This document shows positions 25,906-34,744 of a stretch of 64,000 nt of DNA, one piece after another. Positions within the stretch are counted from its first letter, which is position 1. The number at the start of each line of letters is the position of its first letter. Location of the stretch: NCBI GenBank assembly GCA_026129545.1, contig JAHCHX010000001.1, positions 1,983,501 through 2,047,500 on the forward strand, given 5' to 3'. A program made the translations under genes and the position numbers. A model generated the notes under the pieces. It was not told the origin of the DNA. It worked only from the letters and a program-made list of their open reading frames with translations, and made no database searches. This stretch comes from Saprospiraceae bacterium. Its GTDB lineage: Bacteria; Bacteroidota; Bacteroidia; Chitinophagales; Saprospiraceae.

Positions 25906-27249
25906 TCAATTTTTTAGTTTCAAAACTGCTTCCCGAAACTGCTCGCCCCTATCCTCATAATTTTTAAACAAATCAAAACTCGCACAAGCCGGGCTTAACA
26001 AAACGGTATCTCCTTCTTCTGCAAAACTCGCTGCCGTTATTATCGCCTCCTCTGCGCTGCGTGTTTCCGTCATCGGCTTTTTGAACTTTTTAAAAGCCTT
26101 GATAATCTTAGAGTTGTCCACGCCCATGCACACGATGGCTTTTACTTTTTTGCGAACTAGTTTGAACAATGGACTATAATCATTGCCCTTATCCGTACCT
26201 CCCACTATCCAAACAATCGGCGCGTCCATCGCTTGCAAGGCATAATAAACTGAGTCCACGTTGGTGGCCTTGGAGTCGTTGATGTAGGTCACGCCGTTGA
26301 CTTCGGCTACCTTTTCCATGCGGTGCGGCGGCGGCGTGAAATAGTACAATCCCTCTTCTATCACCTCTGGCCCCACACCCAGCCGCAATGCGGCTCGAAT
26401 AGCGCACGCGGCATTGAAAGCATTGTGCGGGCCTTTCAGCGGTGTGCTCGCAATGTCGAAAGCCAAGTGCCGGCCAATACGGGCATATCCGTTCTTCAGT
26501 TCGCTTTTACGCACCCGCTCCATGCGGCATTTTATTGCCTCCGGGTGCATTTTCAGATAATCGGCGATGTTTGGGTCATTGTAATTAGTGATAAAAAGGT
26601 CGCCGCGTTTTTGATTCATTGTAATCCGAAACTTCGCACGGGCATAATTCTCTAATTTATAGTCATACCTGTCCAAATGGTCGGGAGTGATGTTCAGCAA
26701 CATAGCGATGTTCGGTCGAAACCTCTGAATGTCGTCCAATTGAAAACTCGACACTTCTAATACGAAAATCCTCTGCGCCCCCATGTCTCCGTGTTCCAAA
26801 TCACTATAAACCATCGTCGCAAAACTGTTTCCCACGTTGCCACCCATGCGAACGTTCAAGCCTGCGTGTTTCAACAGGTGATATGTCAACTCAGTAGTGG
26901 TGGTCTTGCCATTTGAGCCAGTAATAGCAACGATTGTGCACTTGCCCGCATAGCGCCATCCAAACTCAATTTCGCCAATCACGTTGATGCCTTTTGCTCT
27001 CACCGCCTGCATCACTTCGCTCTTTTCCGGGATGCCCGGGCTTTTGATAATTTCACTGGCTTTCAGAATTTTATCGAGGGTATGCTGTCCTTCTTCCCAG
27101 GCGATGCCGTGCGCATCAAGTTGTTTTTTGTATTCTTCTTTAATGACGCCTTTGTCTGACACAAACACATCGAAACCCTGACGTTGGGCCAAAAGAGCCG
27201 CGCCTGTGCCGGATTCACCGGAGCCGAGTATGACGATGCGTTTTTTCAT
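25906..27249 (-). CDS. murD: UDP-N-acetylmuramoylalanine--D-glutamate ligase
   Basis: Adds D-glutamate to UDP-MurNAc-L-Ala. 447 residues from the ATG at 27249 (MKKRIVILGSGESGTGAALL); an upstream extension overlaps mraY and is rejected. ATP loop ITGSNGKTTTTELT (about 112-124), NITPDHLDRYDY, FTPPPHRMEKV, INDSKATNVDS and the C-terminal LLSPACASFDLFKNYEDRG are all present. It lies 38 bp downstream of mraY. Confidence 0.97.
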   Translation of the reverse strand: MKKRIVILGSGESGTGAALLAQRQGFDVFVSDKGVIKEEYKKQLDAHGIAWEEGQHTLDKILKASEIIKSPGIPEKSEVMQAVRAKGINVIGEIEFGWRYAGKCTIVAITGSNGKTTTTELTYHLLKHAGLNVRMGGNVGNSFATMVYSDLEHGDMGAQRIFVLEVSSFQLDDIQRFRPNIAMLLNITPDHLDRYDYKLENYARAKFRITMNQKRGDLFITNYNDPNIADYLKMHPEAIKCRMERVRKSELKNGYARIGRHLAFDIASTPLKGPHNAFNAACAIRAALRLGVGPEVIEEGLYYFTPPPHRMEKVAEVNGVTYINDSKATNVDSVYYALQAMDAPIVWIVGGTDKGNDYSPLFKLVRKKVKAIVCMGVDNSKIIKAFKKFKKPMTETRSAEEAIITAASFAEEGDTVLLSPACASFDLFKNYEDRGEQFREAVLKLKN

Positions 27250-27287
27250 GTTTTTATGTAGGCAACGGAACAGCGTTTCGTTATACT

Positions 27288-28547
27288 TTATCTGATTTTC
27301 AAGGTTATTACAGCCAACACCGCCAACAGAATTTGCACAATCCAAAAGCGGATAGAAATCGTGACCTCGTGGTAGCCTTTTTTTTGATAGTGATGGTGCA
27401 AAGGCGCCATGAGAAACACCCTGCGCCCTTCCCCGTATTTTTTCTTCGTCTTTTTGAAATACCAAACCTGTATGATGACAGATAAATTTTCAATCAAAAA
27501 CACACCGCACAATACTGGTATCAATAACTCCTTTCGAACAACAATAGCTAACGCAGCGATGATGCCTCCTAAGGTCAGACTACCTGTGTCACCCATAAAA
27601 ACACGAGCGGGGAATACATTGTACCACAAAAACCCGAGACAACCTCCCAGCAAACACGCAATATAAATGACCAATTCTCCACTGTAAGGGATATAAAATA
27701 TGCGAAGAAAATCAGCCGCCAGAGAGTTGCCACTCGTATAAGCCATTACCCCCAATGCGGCAATGACAATAGCTGACACCCCCGCCGCTTGCCCGTCCAA
27801 ACCGTCGGTCAGATTGGCTCCATTGCTGACCGCAGCAATCACGAACACTGCCATCACCACAAACAATATAGAACTCAAGCCGCGAGCATTATCACCCAAG
27901 AACCAGAGTATGCGCGAATAGTCCAACTCATTGTCCTTAAAAAAAGGCACGTTGGTGATAGGTGCTTTCACATACACCACTTCTTTGTATGTATTGGGTT
28001 TTTCTTTGTCTTTCACAAATAGTGATTGTGTCACCTCATAGCCGCGCTGTGTCGCCAAAGCCGGGTCCATGCGCACCACCACTTCATCATTCACCAACAT
28101 CGTGATGCCTACGATTAACCCCAAACCTACCTGACCTGCTATCTTGAATTTTCCTTTCAGCCCTTCTTTATCTTTCTTGAACACTTTTATGTAATCGTCC
28201 AAAAAACCTATTGTGAACATCCACACTGTGCTGACCAGCATGAGGAGTATGTAGATGTTGTCCAGCTGTGCCAACAATAGGCAGGGAATCAGGGTAGCCG
28301 CCACTATGATGATGCCGCCCATGGTTGGGGTGCCTGCTTTGGAGGTTTGACCAGCCAAACCAAGCTCGCGCACTGTCTCCCCTATCTGCATAGAGCGCAA
28401 CCAGTTGATAATGTGTTTGCCGATAATGATGGAAATTACCAGCGACAATATCAAGGCCATGCCCGCCCGGAACGAGATGTACTGAAACAAACCTGCTCCC
28501 GGCAGGTCGAATTCTCTGTCCAAATAATCAAAAAGATAGTAGAGCAT
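27288..28547 (-). CDS. mraY: Phospho-N-acetylmuramoyl-pentapeptide transferase
   Basis: Integral membrane enzyme that makes lipid I from UDP-MurNAc-pentapeptide and undecaprenyl phosphate. 419 residues, longer than the E. coli protein because of a loop of about 55 residues after [10 protein letters not shown] ([10 protein letters not shown]...VPFFKDNE region) that is common in Bacteroidota. Catalytic and signature regions: [47 protein letters not shown], and the cytosolic HHH motif in [12 protein letters not shown]. Confidence 0.97.
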   Translation of the reverse strand: MLYYLFDYLDREFDLPGAGLFQYISFRAGMALILSLVISIIIGKHIINWLRSMQIGETVRELGLAGQTSKAGTPTMGGIIIVAATLIPCLLLAQLDNIYILLMLVSTVWMFTIGFLDDYIKVFKKDKEGLKGKFKIAGQVGLGLIVGITMLVNDEVVVRMDPALATQRGYEVTQSLFVKDKEKPNTYKEVVYVKAPITNVPFFKDNELDYSRILWFLGDNARGLSSILFVVMAVFVIAAVSNGANLTDGLDGQAAGVSAIVIAALGVMAYTSGNSLAADFLRIFYIPYSGELVIYIACLLGGCLGFLWYNVFPARVFMGDTGSLTLGGIIAALAIVVRKELLIPVLCGVFLIENLSVIIQVWYFKKTKKKYGEGRRVFLMAPLHHHYQKKGYHEVTISIRFWIVQILLAVLAVITLKIR

Positions 28548-28558
28548 GGTATTTTCGA

Positions 28559-28594
28559 TTGATTCGGTTGATTCGATTGATTCGGTTGTTGCGA
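28559..28594. repeat. 9-bp tandem repeats before mraY
   Basis: Four 9-bp units (TTGATTCGG, TTGATTCGA, TTGATTCGG, TTGTTGCGA) located 12 nt upstream of the mraY ATG. Confidence 0.7.
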
Positions 28595-28627
28595 TTATGC
28601 ACTATAGCTGTTTTCAAAATCGGCTGT

Positions 28628-28727
28628 GGGGCGATATTGCATCGCCCCCCAACCTGCTCAAAATAATAGTCCCTCCACTATTATGTCTTATTGAGTTATG
28701 AGAGATGGGTTATGAAGTCCATAACTC
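28628..28727. repeat. Three successive hairpins in the murE-mraY spacer
   Basis: GGGGCGAT / ATCGCCCC (28628-28648), ATAATAGT / ACTATTAT (28663-28684) and GAGTTATG / CATAACTC (28693-28727). The first two are perfect with 5-6 nt loops. They lie between the murE stop and the mraY leader and could process or attenuate the operon mRNA; no T tract follows. Confidence 0.55.
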
Positions 28728-28735
28728 ATTACTTT

Positions 28736-30238
28736 TTAACTCATCGCTTTCAAAAGAACTTGCTTGTCATCGAAAGGGTGTTTCACCCCGTTGATGTCTT
28801 GATATTTTTCGTGGCCTTTGCCTGCCACTAGAATCACGTCATTTCGCCCAGCAAGCCGGACGGCGGTTTTGATGGCTTGTTCGCGGTCTTGAATCACGAG
28901 CGTTTTTTTTTGCCCTTCGGCATCCAGCCCTGCTTCCATGTCTCGAAGGATGGCGGCGGGGTCTTCGGTGCGGGGATTGTCGGAGGTCAGTATGAGTTGG
29001 TCACTTAGTCGTGCGCTTACTTGCGCCATGAGGGGTCTTTTGGTTTTGTCGCGGTCGCCTCCTGCACCGGTGACGGTGATGACGCGAGCGCTTTTTTTCT
29101 TGAGTTTTTGGATGGTTTCGAGCACTTTTTCGAGCGCATCGGGTGTGTGGGCATAATCCACGATGCCGACGCAGCCGGGTTTTGTGGGGTGGTTGATGTA
29201 ATCGAATCGGCCTTCTGCGCCGCGCAAATCGGTGAGGGCGGCGAGGATGTCAAGTTTACTCAACCTTTGAGGTTTAGTAAACTTGGCCATAGGGTTGGCC
29301 GTCGTGAGCATCGCCACCGAGTATGCCGCCATCAGGTTGTATGCGTTGAACTCGCCTATCATGCGGGCGTGGATTTCTGTGCCGTCCAGTTCCATGTGTA
29401 GGCCGCTCAGGCTGTTCTCAATGATTTTGGCCTTGAAGTCCGCCGCTTTTTTGAGGCCGTAGGTGTATTTGGCTGCTCGGGTGTTTTGGAGCATCACCGC
29501 GCCGTTTTTGTCGTCGGTGTTGGTGAGGGCAAAGGCAGTTTGGGGTAAATCGTCGAAGAACTTCTTTTTCGCATCGCGATAGTTGGCGAAGGTCTTGTGG
29601 TAGTCGAGGTGGTCGTGGGTGAGGTTGGTGAACACGCCGCCCGCGAATTTTGCGCCGGCAATGCGTCGTTGGTGCACGGCGTGACTGCTGACTTCCATGA
29701 ACACGTGCGAACATCCGGCGTCGGCCATTTGACGGAGCAGGCCGTGCAGTTGCACCGCGTCGGGCGTGGTGTGGGTGGCTTCAACCACCTTCTCCCCTAC
29801 CCTGTTTTCCACTGTACCGATGAGGCCACATTTGTAGCCCAGACGGGTGAAAAGCTGCCACAACAGGGTGACGACGGTGGTTTTGCCGTTGGTGCCGGTT
29901 ATGCCGAGTAATTGAAGGTCATTTGAGGGGTCATTAAAGTAATTGGAGGCCATTATTCCCAAAGCTTCGGCAGAATCTTCGACTTGCACCGCAATGACTT
30001 TTAATGACTTTAATGACTCCAATGACTTTAATGACTGCTCGCTAATGACCGCCACGGCTCCCTTTTCTATTGCTTTGTCAATGAACTGATGGCCGTCCAC
30101 CTGCGCTCCCCGAACTGCCACGAACACATCGCCGGGCTGCACCTGCCGCGAGTCGAAGCGGATTTGGCCGACTTCGACGGCGAGGTTGCCGTGTGATTCG
30201 TGGACTTGCACGTTTTTGAGCAGTTGGTTTAAGCGCAT
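28736..30238 (-). CDS. murE: UDP-N-acetylmuramoyl-L-alanyl-D-glutamate ligase MurE (meso-DAP type)
   Basis: Adds the third stem amino acid to peptidoglycan precursor. 500 residues from the ATG at 30238 (MRLNQLLKNV); the 10-residue longer start is less likely. ATP loop ITGTNGKTTVVTLL, TTPDAVQLHG, NLTHDHLDYHKTF, and the C-terminal TSDNPRTEDP: the DNPR motif is the established mark for meso-diaminopimelate, so the wall should be DAP-type. Unusual: a run of SLK/SLE triplets (QSLKSLESLKSLK) from a 9-bp DNA repeat in the N-terminal domain. Confidence 0.96.
   Translation of the reverse strand: MRLNQLLKNVQVHESHGNLAVEVGQIRFDSRQVQPGDVFVAVRGAQVDGHQFIDKAIEKGAVAVISEQSLKSLESLKSLKVIAVQVEDSAEALGIMASNYFNDPSNDLQLLGITGTNGKTTVVTLLWQLFTRLGYKCGLIGTVENRVGEKVVEATHTTPDAVQLHGLLRQMADAGCSHVFMEVSSHAVHQRRIAGAKFAGGVFTNLTHDHLDYHKTFANYRDAKKKFFDDLPQTAFALTNTDDKNGAVMLQNTRAAKYTYGLKKAADFKAKIIENSLSGLHMELDGTEIHARMIGEFNAYNLMAAYSVAMLTTANPMAKFTKPQRLSKLDILAALTDLRGAEGRFDYINHPTKPGCVGIVDYAHTPDALEKVLETIQKLKKKSARVITVTGAGGDRDKTKRPLMAQVSARLSDQLILTSDNPRTEDPAAILRDMEAGLDAEGQKKTLVIQDREQAIKTAVRLAGRNDVILVAGKGHEKYQDINGVKHPFDDKQVLLKAMS
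29993..30036. repeat. In-frame 9-bp repeat inside murE
   Basis: AATGACT recurs at 29993, 30003, 30012, 30021 and 30030, spacing 10, 9, 9, 9. On the coding strand it gives a four-fold Ser-Leu-Lys/Glu triplet. It lies in the N-terminal domain, away from the ATP loop. Confidence 0.75.
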
Positions 30239-30269
30239 TTTTGTATTTTTGTATTCTAATTTTTTCAAA

Positions 30270-30885
30270 ATGACCGCCGCAGCAATTCCGGCAACCGCAC
30301 CAGCCCAAGTTTTGCAATGCCGCTACTCGGTAGAGGGATACCTCGAAATCGAGCGCAAAACCAATCAAAGGCATATTTTTATCAACGGTCTCATTTATCT
30401 TATGGCTGGCGCAAAACCTCCCCACCTTCGCATTTCTGGCAATGTATTCGGTCAACTTTACAATGCTTTGGAGAACAGAGTGGATTACGAAGTTTTCAAC
30501 AGCGAAACCAAAATCTACCTCCCTCGATTTAATTACTACTACTATCCTGATGCGCTCGTGATGGCCGGAAAAACCCGAGTTTGCCAGCAAAGAAATCGGC
30601 GCAATCCTGAATCCTATCCTCATTGTCGAAGTGCTGTCGGACTCCGCTGCCGAGTTTGATGAGGGCCAAAAAATCGCTGAGTACAAAACCCTGCCCTCTT
30701 TCTGCGAGTACGCCCTGATTCACCAAGACAAAGCCCAAGTCAATGTTCACTTTCGCAATTCCGATAGCATTTGGCAACCCTCCGTCGTCTCTGGTTTGGA
30801 CAGCGAGGTTCATTTCCAAAGCATTGATGTGAAGGTTCCGCTATCAAAAATTTACCGCAACGTTTCCTTTGAAACGGTGGCGTAA
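30270..30885 (+). pseudogene. Uma2-family endonuclease-like gene with a frameshift
   Basis: The first part from the ATG at 30270 gives SVEGYLEIERKTNQRH, KPPHLRISGNV and the YYYPDALVM segment of Uma2 (PD-(D/E)XK-fold) proteins. At the A5 run 30569-30573 the frame is lost and continues in the next frame as PEFASKEIGAIL, LIVEVLSDSA, EYKTLPSFCEYALI, all family-typical. One extra A explains it. It is the only plus-strand gene in the dcw cluster, 31 bp from the divergent murE start and 3 bp from the ftsI stop, hence an insertion. It is either a decayed gene or a sequencing error in the A run. Confidence 0.8.
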
Positions 30886-30888
30886 CAT

Positions 30889-33036
30889 TTACTCCAAATA
30901 CAACACACACGTCTGCCCGCTCGCCCGCGTCCCCACCGCCAGACTCTGCCGCCGCACTTTGCCTATACCGACCGCTTTCACTTTGCAGCCCCTGTTTTCG
31001 AGCAGATAAATCGCGTCTTTCAGCCCCATGCCGATGACGGAGGGCACGGTGTTGTCTGACACGGCTCGATGGCGCAATACCAAGGAATCGCCGCTTGCTG
31101 CGGTGACGACTGTCCAATCGGTCAGCTCGCCTTCGAGAAGATAGTCCAAGCCGAGGCGACGAAGGGCGTTTTGCATATCGGCAGTGCTGCCCGCATCGTA
31201 GGTGGGCAACTGGTGTGTTTTCAGCTTCTCGGGTTTTTGGGCATTGATAGGCTCGTGGAGTTCGGGTTTCATGGCGAAGCATTTGTCCGCGATTTGGCGA
31301 AACACGGGGGCCGCCACTTCCGCGCCGTGATAGCCACCGCGCTGTGGCTCGCTGATGACTACGATGCAGGAATAAACGGGGTTGTCAGCTGGGAAAAAGC
31401 CGCAGAAACTCGCTTGGTGACGTATGCCTTTGCTGGCTTTGAATTTGTGATAATTCAGCTGGGCGGTACCTGTTTTCCCGGCGATGGTGTAGTAGGGCGA
31501 CTGAATCCCATGGGCCGTCCCGCCTTTTTCCACTACTGATTTGAGGAGTTCCTTGGCTTTTGCGATGGTTGTTTTGGATGCGATGCTGCGTTTGACCACG
31601 GTCGGGCGGAACTCTTTGAGCACTTCGCCGTAGCGTTCGGTGCGCTGCACGAGGTATGGTTTCATCATGCGCCCGTCGTTGGCCACCGCGTTGTAAAAAG
31701 CAAGCATTTGCAGGGGCGTGAGCAACATCTCGTAGCCGATGCTCATCCAAGGGAGTGTGGTGCCTGACCAGTCGCTCTTGGGGTCGTTGGGGTTTTTGAG
31801 GATGGGGGCTTCCTCACCGCCTACCTCGATATTGGTGGGCAAATCAAGTCCGAAACTTTTGAGGCGCTCCACGAAATTGGGCGCTCTTCCTTTTCCATAA
31901 TGTTGCTGCACCAAGGTGGCGGTGCCGACGTTCGACGACATAGCGAAAACTTGCTTGATGGTCATGGTGTCCATGCCATGCGGCACGGCATCCACCAACT
32001 CTTCTTTGTAAATTTTCACCTTGCCGCCATACACTGGCACGGGTTCCTCGAAGTTGTTGATGAACCCATCTTCGAGCATGGCCATGAATGAGGCCAGTTT
32101 GAACATGGAACCCGGTTCCACGCGCTCGCCAATGGCGTAGTTGTAGGTTTCCCACCAGCCTTCGGGTGTGCGGCCTATGTTGGCAACGGCACGGATTTTC
32201 CCGGTTTTCACCTCCATCACGATGGCGCACCCGTGGTCGGCATTGTGGGTGCGGCAGGCATTGAGCAGGGCATTTTCGGTCACGTCTTGTATGTTGATAT
32301 CAAGCGTGGTGACTACGTCGGCACCAGCCTCTGGCTCTATTTCGGCCAAATCATTGACGGGGATATAGACATCGCCGGGCACACGGATGCGAAGCTGCTT
32401 GCCGAGCGAGCCGCCGAGCACTTTGTCGAAACTGCCTTCCAATCCGACTGGCAACGCGCCCTCGCGGGTGTAGCCGATGGTGCGCTGTGCCAGTATTTTG
32501 AATGGCCGCTCCCGACGCGGGTTTTGCTCCAAGATGAAGCCGCCTTTGTAGCGCCCTTCGCGGAAGATGGGGAAGGTTTTGACGAGCAGCGCCTTGTTGT
32601 AGGGCAGGTCTTTTGCAATCGGCACATAGCGAATGCCGCGTGTGTCTTTGGGCGCGTTGCGCAGTTCGACCAGCCAATCTCGGTATGCGCCGGGCGTGTA
32701 TTGTTGGTCAACGTGGGTGGACAACAGCCATGCGAGGCTGTCCACTGCCTGCGTGTTGAAAACCTCGTCGGTCAGTCCTTCTGCTTTCGCGTCCCAATGG
32801 ACGTTGAAAAAAGGCAGCGAGGTAGCCAACAAACTGCCGTCGTCGGCCAAGATGTTGCCGCGGTCGGCTTGCACATCCACCCACTTCATGTAGAGGTTTT
32901 TGGCTTTTTCGCGCCACACTGGAGCTTCGACTACACTTAGCTGCAACAAGCGCCAGAATATCACAAACGCTGCCACCAGTATCATGGCTGCCACCAGATA
33001 CACTCGGACTAGGACTTCGTTTTTGACATTTAACAT
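30889..33036 (-). CDS. ftsI: Septal peptidoglycan transpeptidase FtsI/PBP3 with PASTA domain
   Basis: Class B penicillin-binding protein that cross-links septal peptidoglycan. 715 residues: N-terminal membrane helix (about 10-30), dimerisation domain starting near VDVQADRGNILADDG (53-67), transpeptidase domain with the active-site serine in SMFK (Ser310, Lys313), SSN at 367-369 and KTGTAQ at 521-526, then a C-terminal PASTA domain (about 655-715, TVPSVIGMGLKDAIYLLENRG). The PASTA domain is usual in Bacteroidota but absent in E. coli FtsI. Its mRNA leader is a 406-bp heptamer array. Confidence 0.97.
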   Translation of the reverse strand: MLNVKNEVLVRVYLVAAMILVAAFVIFWRLLQLSVVEAPVWREKAKNLYMKWVDVQADRGNILADDGSLLATSLPFFNVHWDAKAEGLTDEVFNTQAVDSLAWLLSTHVDQQYTPGAYRDWLVELRNAPKDTRGIRYVPIAKDLPYNKALLVKTFPIFREGRYKGGFILEQNPRRERPFKILAQRTIGYTREGALPVGLEGSFDKVLGGSLGKQLRIRVPGDVYIPVNDLAEIEPEAGADVVTTLDINIQDVTENALLNACRTHNADHGCAIVMEVKTGKIRAVANIGRTPEGWWETYNYAIGERVEPGSMFKLASFMAMLEDGFINNFEEPVPVYGGKVKIYKEELVDAVPHGMDTMTIKQVFAMSSNVGTATLVQQHYGKGRAPNFVERLKSFGLDLPTNIEVGGEEAPILKNPNDPKSDWSGTTLPWMSIGYEMLLTPLQMLAFYNAVANDGRMMKPYLVQRTERYGEVLKEFRPTVVKRSIASKTTIAKAKELLKSVVEKGGTAHGIQSPYYTIAGKTGTAQLNYHKFKASKGIRHQASFCGFFPADNPVYSCIVVISEPQRGGYHGAEVAAPVFRQIADKCFAMKPELHEPINAQKPEKLKTHQLPTYDAGSTADMQNALRRLGLDYLLEGELTDWTVVTAASGDSLVLRHRAVSDNTVPSVIGMGLKDAIYLLENRGCKVKAVGIGKVRRQSLAVGTRASGQTCVLYLE

Positions 33037-33047
33037 GACGCTGTTTG

Positions 33048-33453
33048 TTGTTTGTTGTTTGTTGTTTGTTGGTGGTTGTTCGTTGGTGGTTGGTGGTTGG
33101 TGGTTGGTGGTTGTTCGTTGGTGGTTGTTCGTTGGTGGTTGTTTGTTGTTTGTTGTTCGTTGTTCGTTGGTGGTTGTTTGTTGTTCGTTGGTGGTTGGTG
33201 GTTGGTGGTTGGTGGTTGTTTGTTGGTGGTTGTTCGTTGGTGGTTGTTTGTTGTTCGTTGTTCGTTGGTGGTTGGTGGTTGGTGGTTGTTCGTTGTTTGT
33301 TGGTGGTTGGTGGTTGTTTGTTGTTCGTTGTTCGTTGTTTGTTGGTGGTTGTTTGTTGTTTGTTGTTCGTTGTTTGTTGTTTGTTGTTCGTTGGTGGTTG
33401 GTGGTTGTTCGTTGTTCGTTGTTCGTTGTTTGTTGTTCGTTGGTGGTTGTTTG
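33048..33453. repeat. 58-copy heptamer tandem array before ftsI
   Basis: 406 bp = 58 contiguous 7-bp units using only three variants: TTGGTGG (23), TTGTTCG (18) and TTGTTTG (17), in irregular order, with no indel and no A on the plus strand. A partial unit (TTTG) continues at 33044-33047; the ftsI ATG is 7 nt further. The array produces long spurious ORFs in several frames. Confidence 0.97.
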
Positions 33454-33495
33454 TTCTCACTTTTGGGCCAATGCTTGGGAATCGGGCACCGAGGA

Positions 33496-33804
33496 CTATT
33501 TCACCACTATCACTTTTGGGCCTTTGTTTTCCAAATCCAGCCCGACTGGTTGGAGGCTGGCATCTATCTGGCTTTGCATGGATTTATACATTGTTTGGCT
33601 TTTTATGGAGGTGTATTCCCATTTGAGTTCTCTGATTTCTCTTTGTAGCAGTTGAATGCGTCGCACTCCTTTTTCCGCAAAGTGGGCATTGGCGATGTAG
33701 ATGATGCCGAGAAATCCGAGGAACATCAAATAGGAGAAGTTGCCAAACACGAGGTTGGTCGTGTGCTGGCTGACGTTGAGCGCGGATAGGAGTTTGTTGG
33801 CCAT
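33496..33804 (-). CDS. FtsL-like cell division protein
   Basis: A 102-residue bitopic protein: about 20 cytoplasmic residues, one membrane helix (FSYLMFLGFLGIIYIANAHFA, about 23-43), then a periplasmic helix with heptad character (RRIQLLQREIRELKWEYTSIKS). This shape and the place between rsmH and ftsI identify it as the FtsL equivalent, which binds FtsQ and FtsB and activates FtsWI. Sequence identity with FtsL of other phyla is too low to recognise directly. Confidence 0.82.
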   Translation of the reverse strand: MANKLLSALNVSQHTTNLVFGNFSYLMFLGFLGIIYIANAHFAEKGVRRIQLLQREIRELKWEYTSIKSQTMYKSMQSQIDASLQPVGLDLENKGPKVIVVK

Positions 33805-33831
33805 GACTTGTGTTTTTAAGGTCGTAAGGGG

Positions 33832-33877
33832 GAGTGTCAGGAGTCATGCTTGCTGGTGTTGATGGCTCCTGACACTC
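33832..33877. repeat. Strong hairpin between DUF4377 gene and ftsL
   Basis: GAGTGTCAGGAG (33832-33843) and its exact complement (33866-33877), extendable inward by CAT/ATG with one wobble. It sits in the spacer just past the DUF4377 stop. No T tract, so an mRNA-processing or stability hairpin is as likely as termination. Confidence 0.6.
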
Positions 33878-33888
33878 GCTAATCATGT

Positions 33889-34680
33889 TTATTTGCCTGC
33901 CAGAAAGTCATCTGCCGACTTTTGCACTTCGTCGTATTTCAGGCGGAAGTCTGTGTCGGGTGTTTTGCTCACATAGTCTTTGAAAGGCACACCGTCTGGT
34001 GCCATGCGACCGGGCACGTCTTTGCCCATCGCTTTCACTAATTGGCCGCCTGCGTAGTAGAAGCGGTTTTCGGTGTTGGTTTTGCCCATGATGGTCTCGC
34101 GCAGCATCACGACTTTGCCTCCTGCCAGATAGTACTCCCATGTGGTGATGGGGCCTTTGGCGGTTGATTCGGCTTTTATCATGCGCGGCTGTCCGTTGTT
34201 GTCGGTGACGGTGGTGACTTTCATCTTGTTGTCGCCGCGGTTGATTTCGGCATCTTTTTTCTGATAGTCATCAAACCCGGTGAGCATGATTTCGCGGTAT
34301 TTGTCAATGTTCTCCGCGCTTGCGAGGTCGGGTATGCCAAATTCTCCGGCGCCGAACTCGGGGTCTTTTTCTTTTTTCACTTCTTTCACCAAGGTCCATT
34401 TGATGGAGGAGCCGTCGGCGGGCGGGTTGGCGATTTTGGTTTCTTTCACTTCGAGGGTGTAGAAGTAGCCATCCTCGAAGTTGAAACCTTCAATGCCGGA
34501 ATACCAGTTTTTCCAGTCGCCGTCGGGGGTTTCGCGGTATTGGAGGCAACGCATGGGTGCCACGCCCGTGCAATCCACCATTTTGCTGTTGACATAGATG
34601 GTTTTGACGACATCGGCATTTTTTTGATTGCAGGCTGCTACGAGCAGCAGGATGAAAGCAGAAGAAAGGAATGTTCGCAT
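33889..34680 (-). CDS. DUF4377-domain lipoprotein inside the dcw cluster
   Basis: A 263-residue predicted lipoprotein: signal with lipobox LVAAC (Cys17). The DUF4377 signature follows: VDCTGVAPMRCLQYRE, then WYSGIEGFNFEDGYFYTLEV. The C-terminal half (from about 110) is a separate region with YYLAGGKVVMLRE and NRFYYAGGQLVKAMG that I do not recognise. The function is unknown; related domains are found in envelope proteins such as HslJ/META-containing ones. It separates rsmH from ftsL, genes that are normally adjacent. Confidence 0.82.
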   Translation of the reverse strand: MRTFLSSAFILLLVAACNQKNADVVKTIYVNSKMVDCTGVAPMRCLQYRETPDGDWKNWYSGIEGFNFEDGYFYTLEVKETKIANPPADGSSIKWTLVKEVKKEKDPEFGAGEFGIPDLASAENIDKYREIMLTGFDDYQKKDAEINRGDNKMKVTTVTDNNGQPRMIKAESTAKGPITTWEYYLAGGKVVMLRETIMGKTNTENRFYYAGGQLVKAMGKDVPGRMAPDGVPFKDYVSKTPDTDFRLKYDEVQKSADDFLAGK

Positions 34681-34744
34681 TTTACCAAAGTTTGTGTCTC
34701 TTGCGAGACGGTTAAGTTTTGTTGTATTTGAAAAAGAGATTGTT

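Noticed and set aside
30270..30885. Programmed ribosomal frameshift in the Uma2 gene
   Set aside because: The A5 run is not a typical slippery heptamer, no stimulatory structure was seen, and a one-base indel in a homopolymer is simpler.
32708..33655. Long ORFs on both strands through the Asn/Gln/Thr-rich or Leu/Val/Trp-rich repeat region near ftsI
   Set aside because: They are by-products of the 7-bp array, which lacks stop codons in most frames; composition is purely repetitive and they overlap ftsI.
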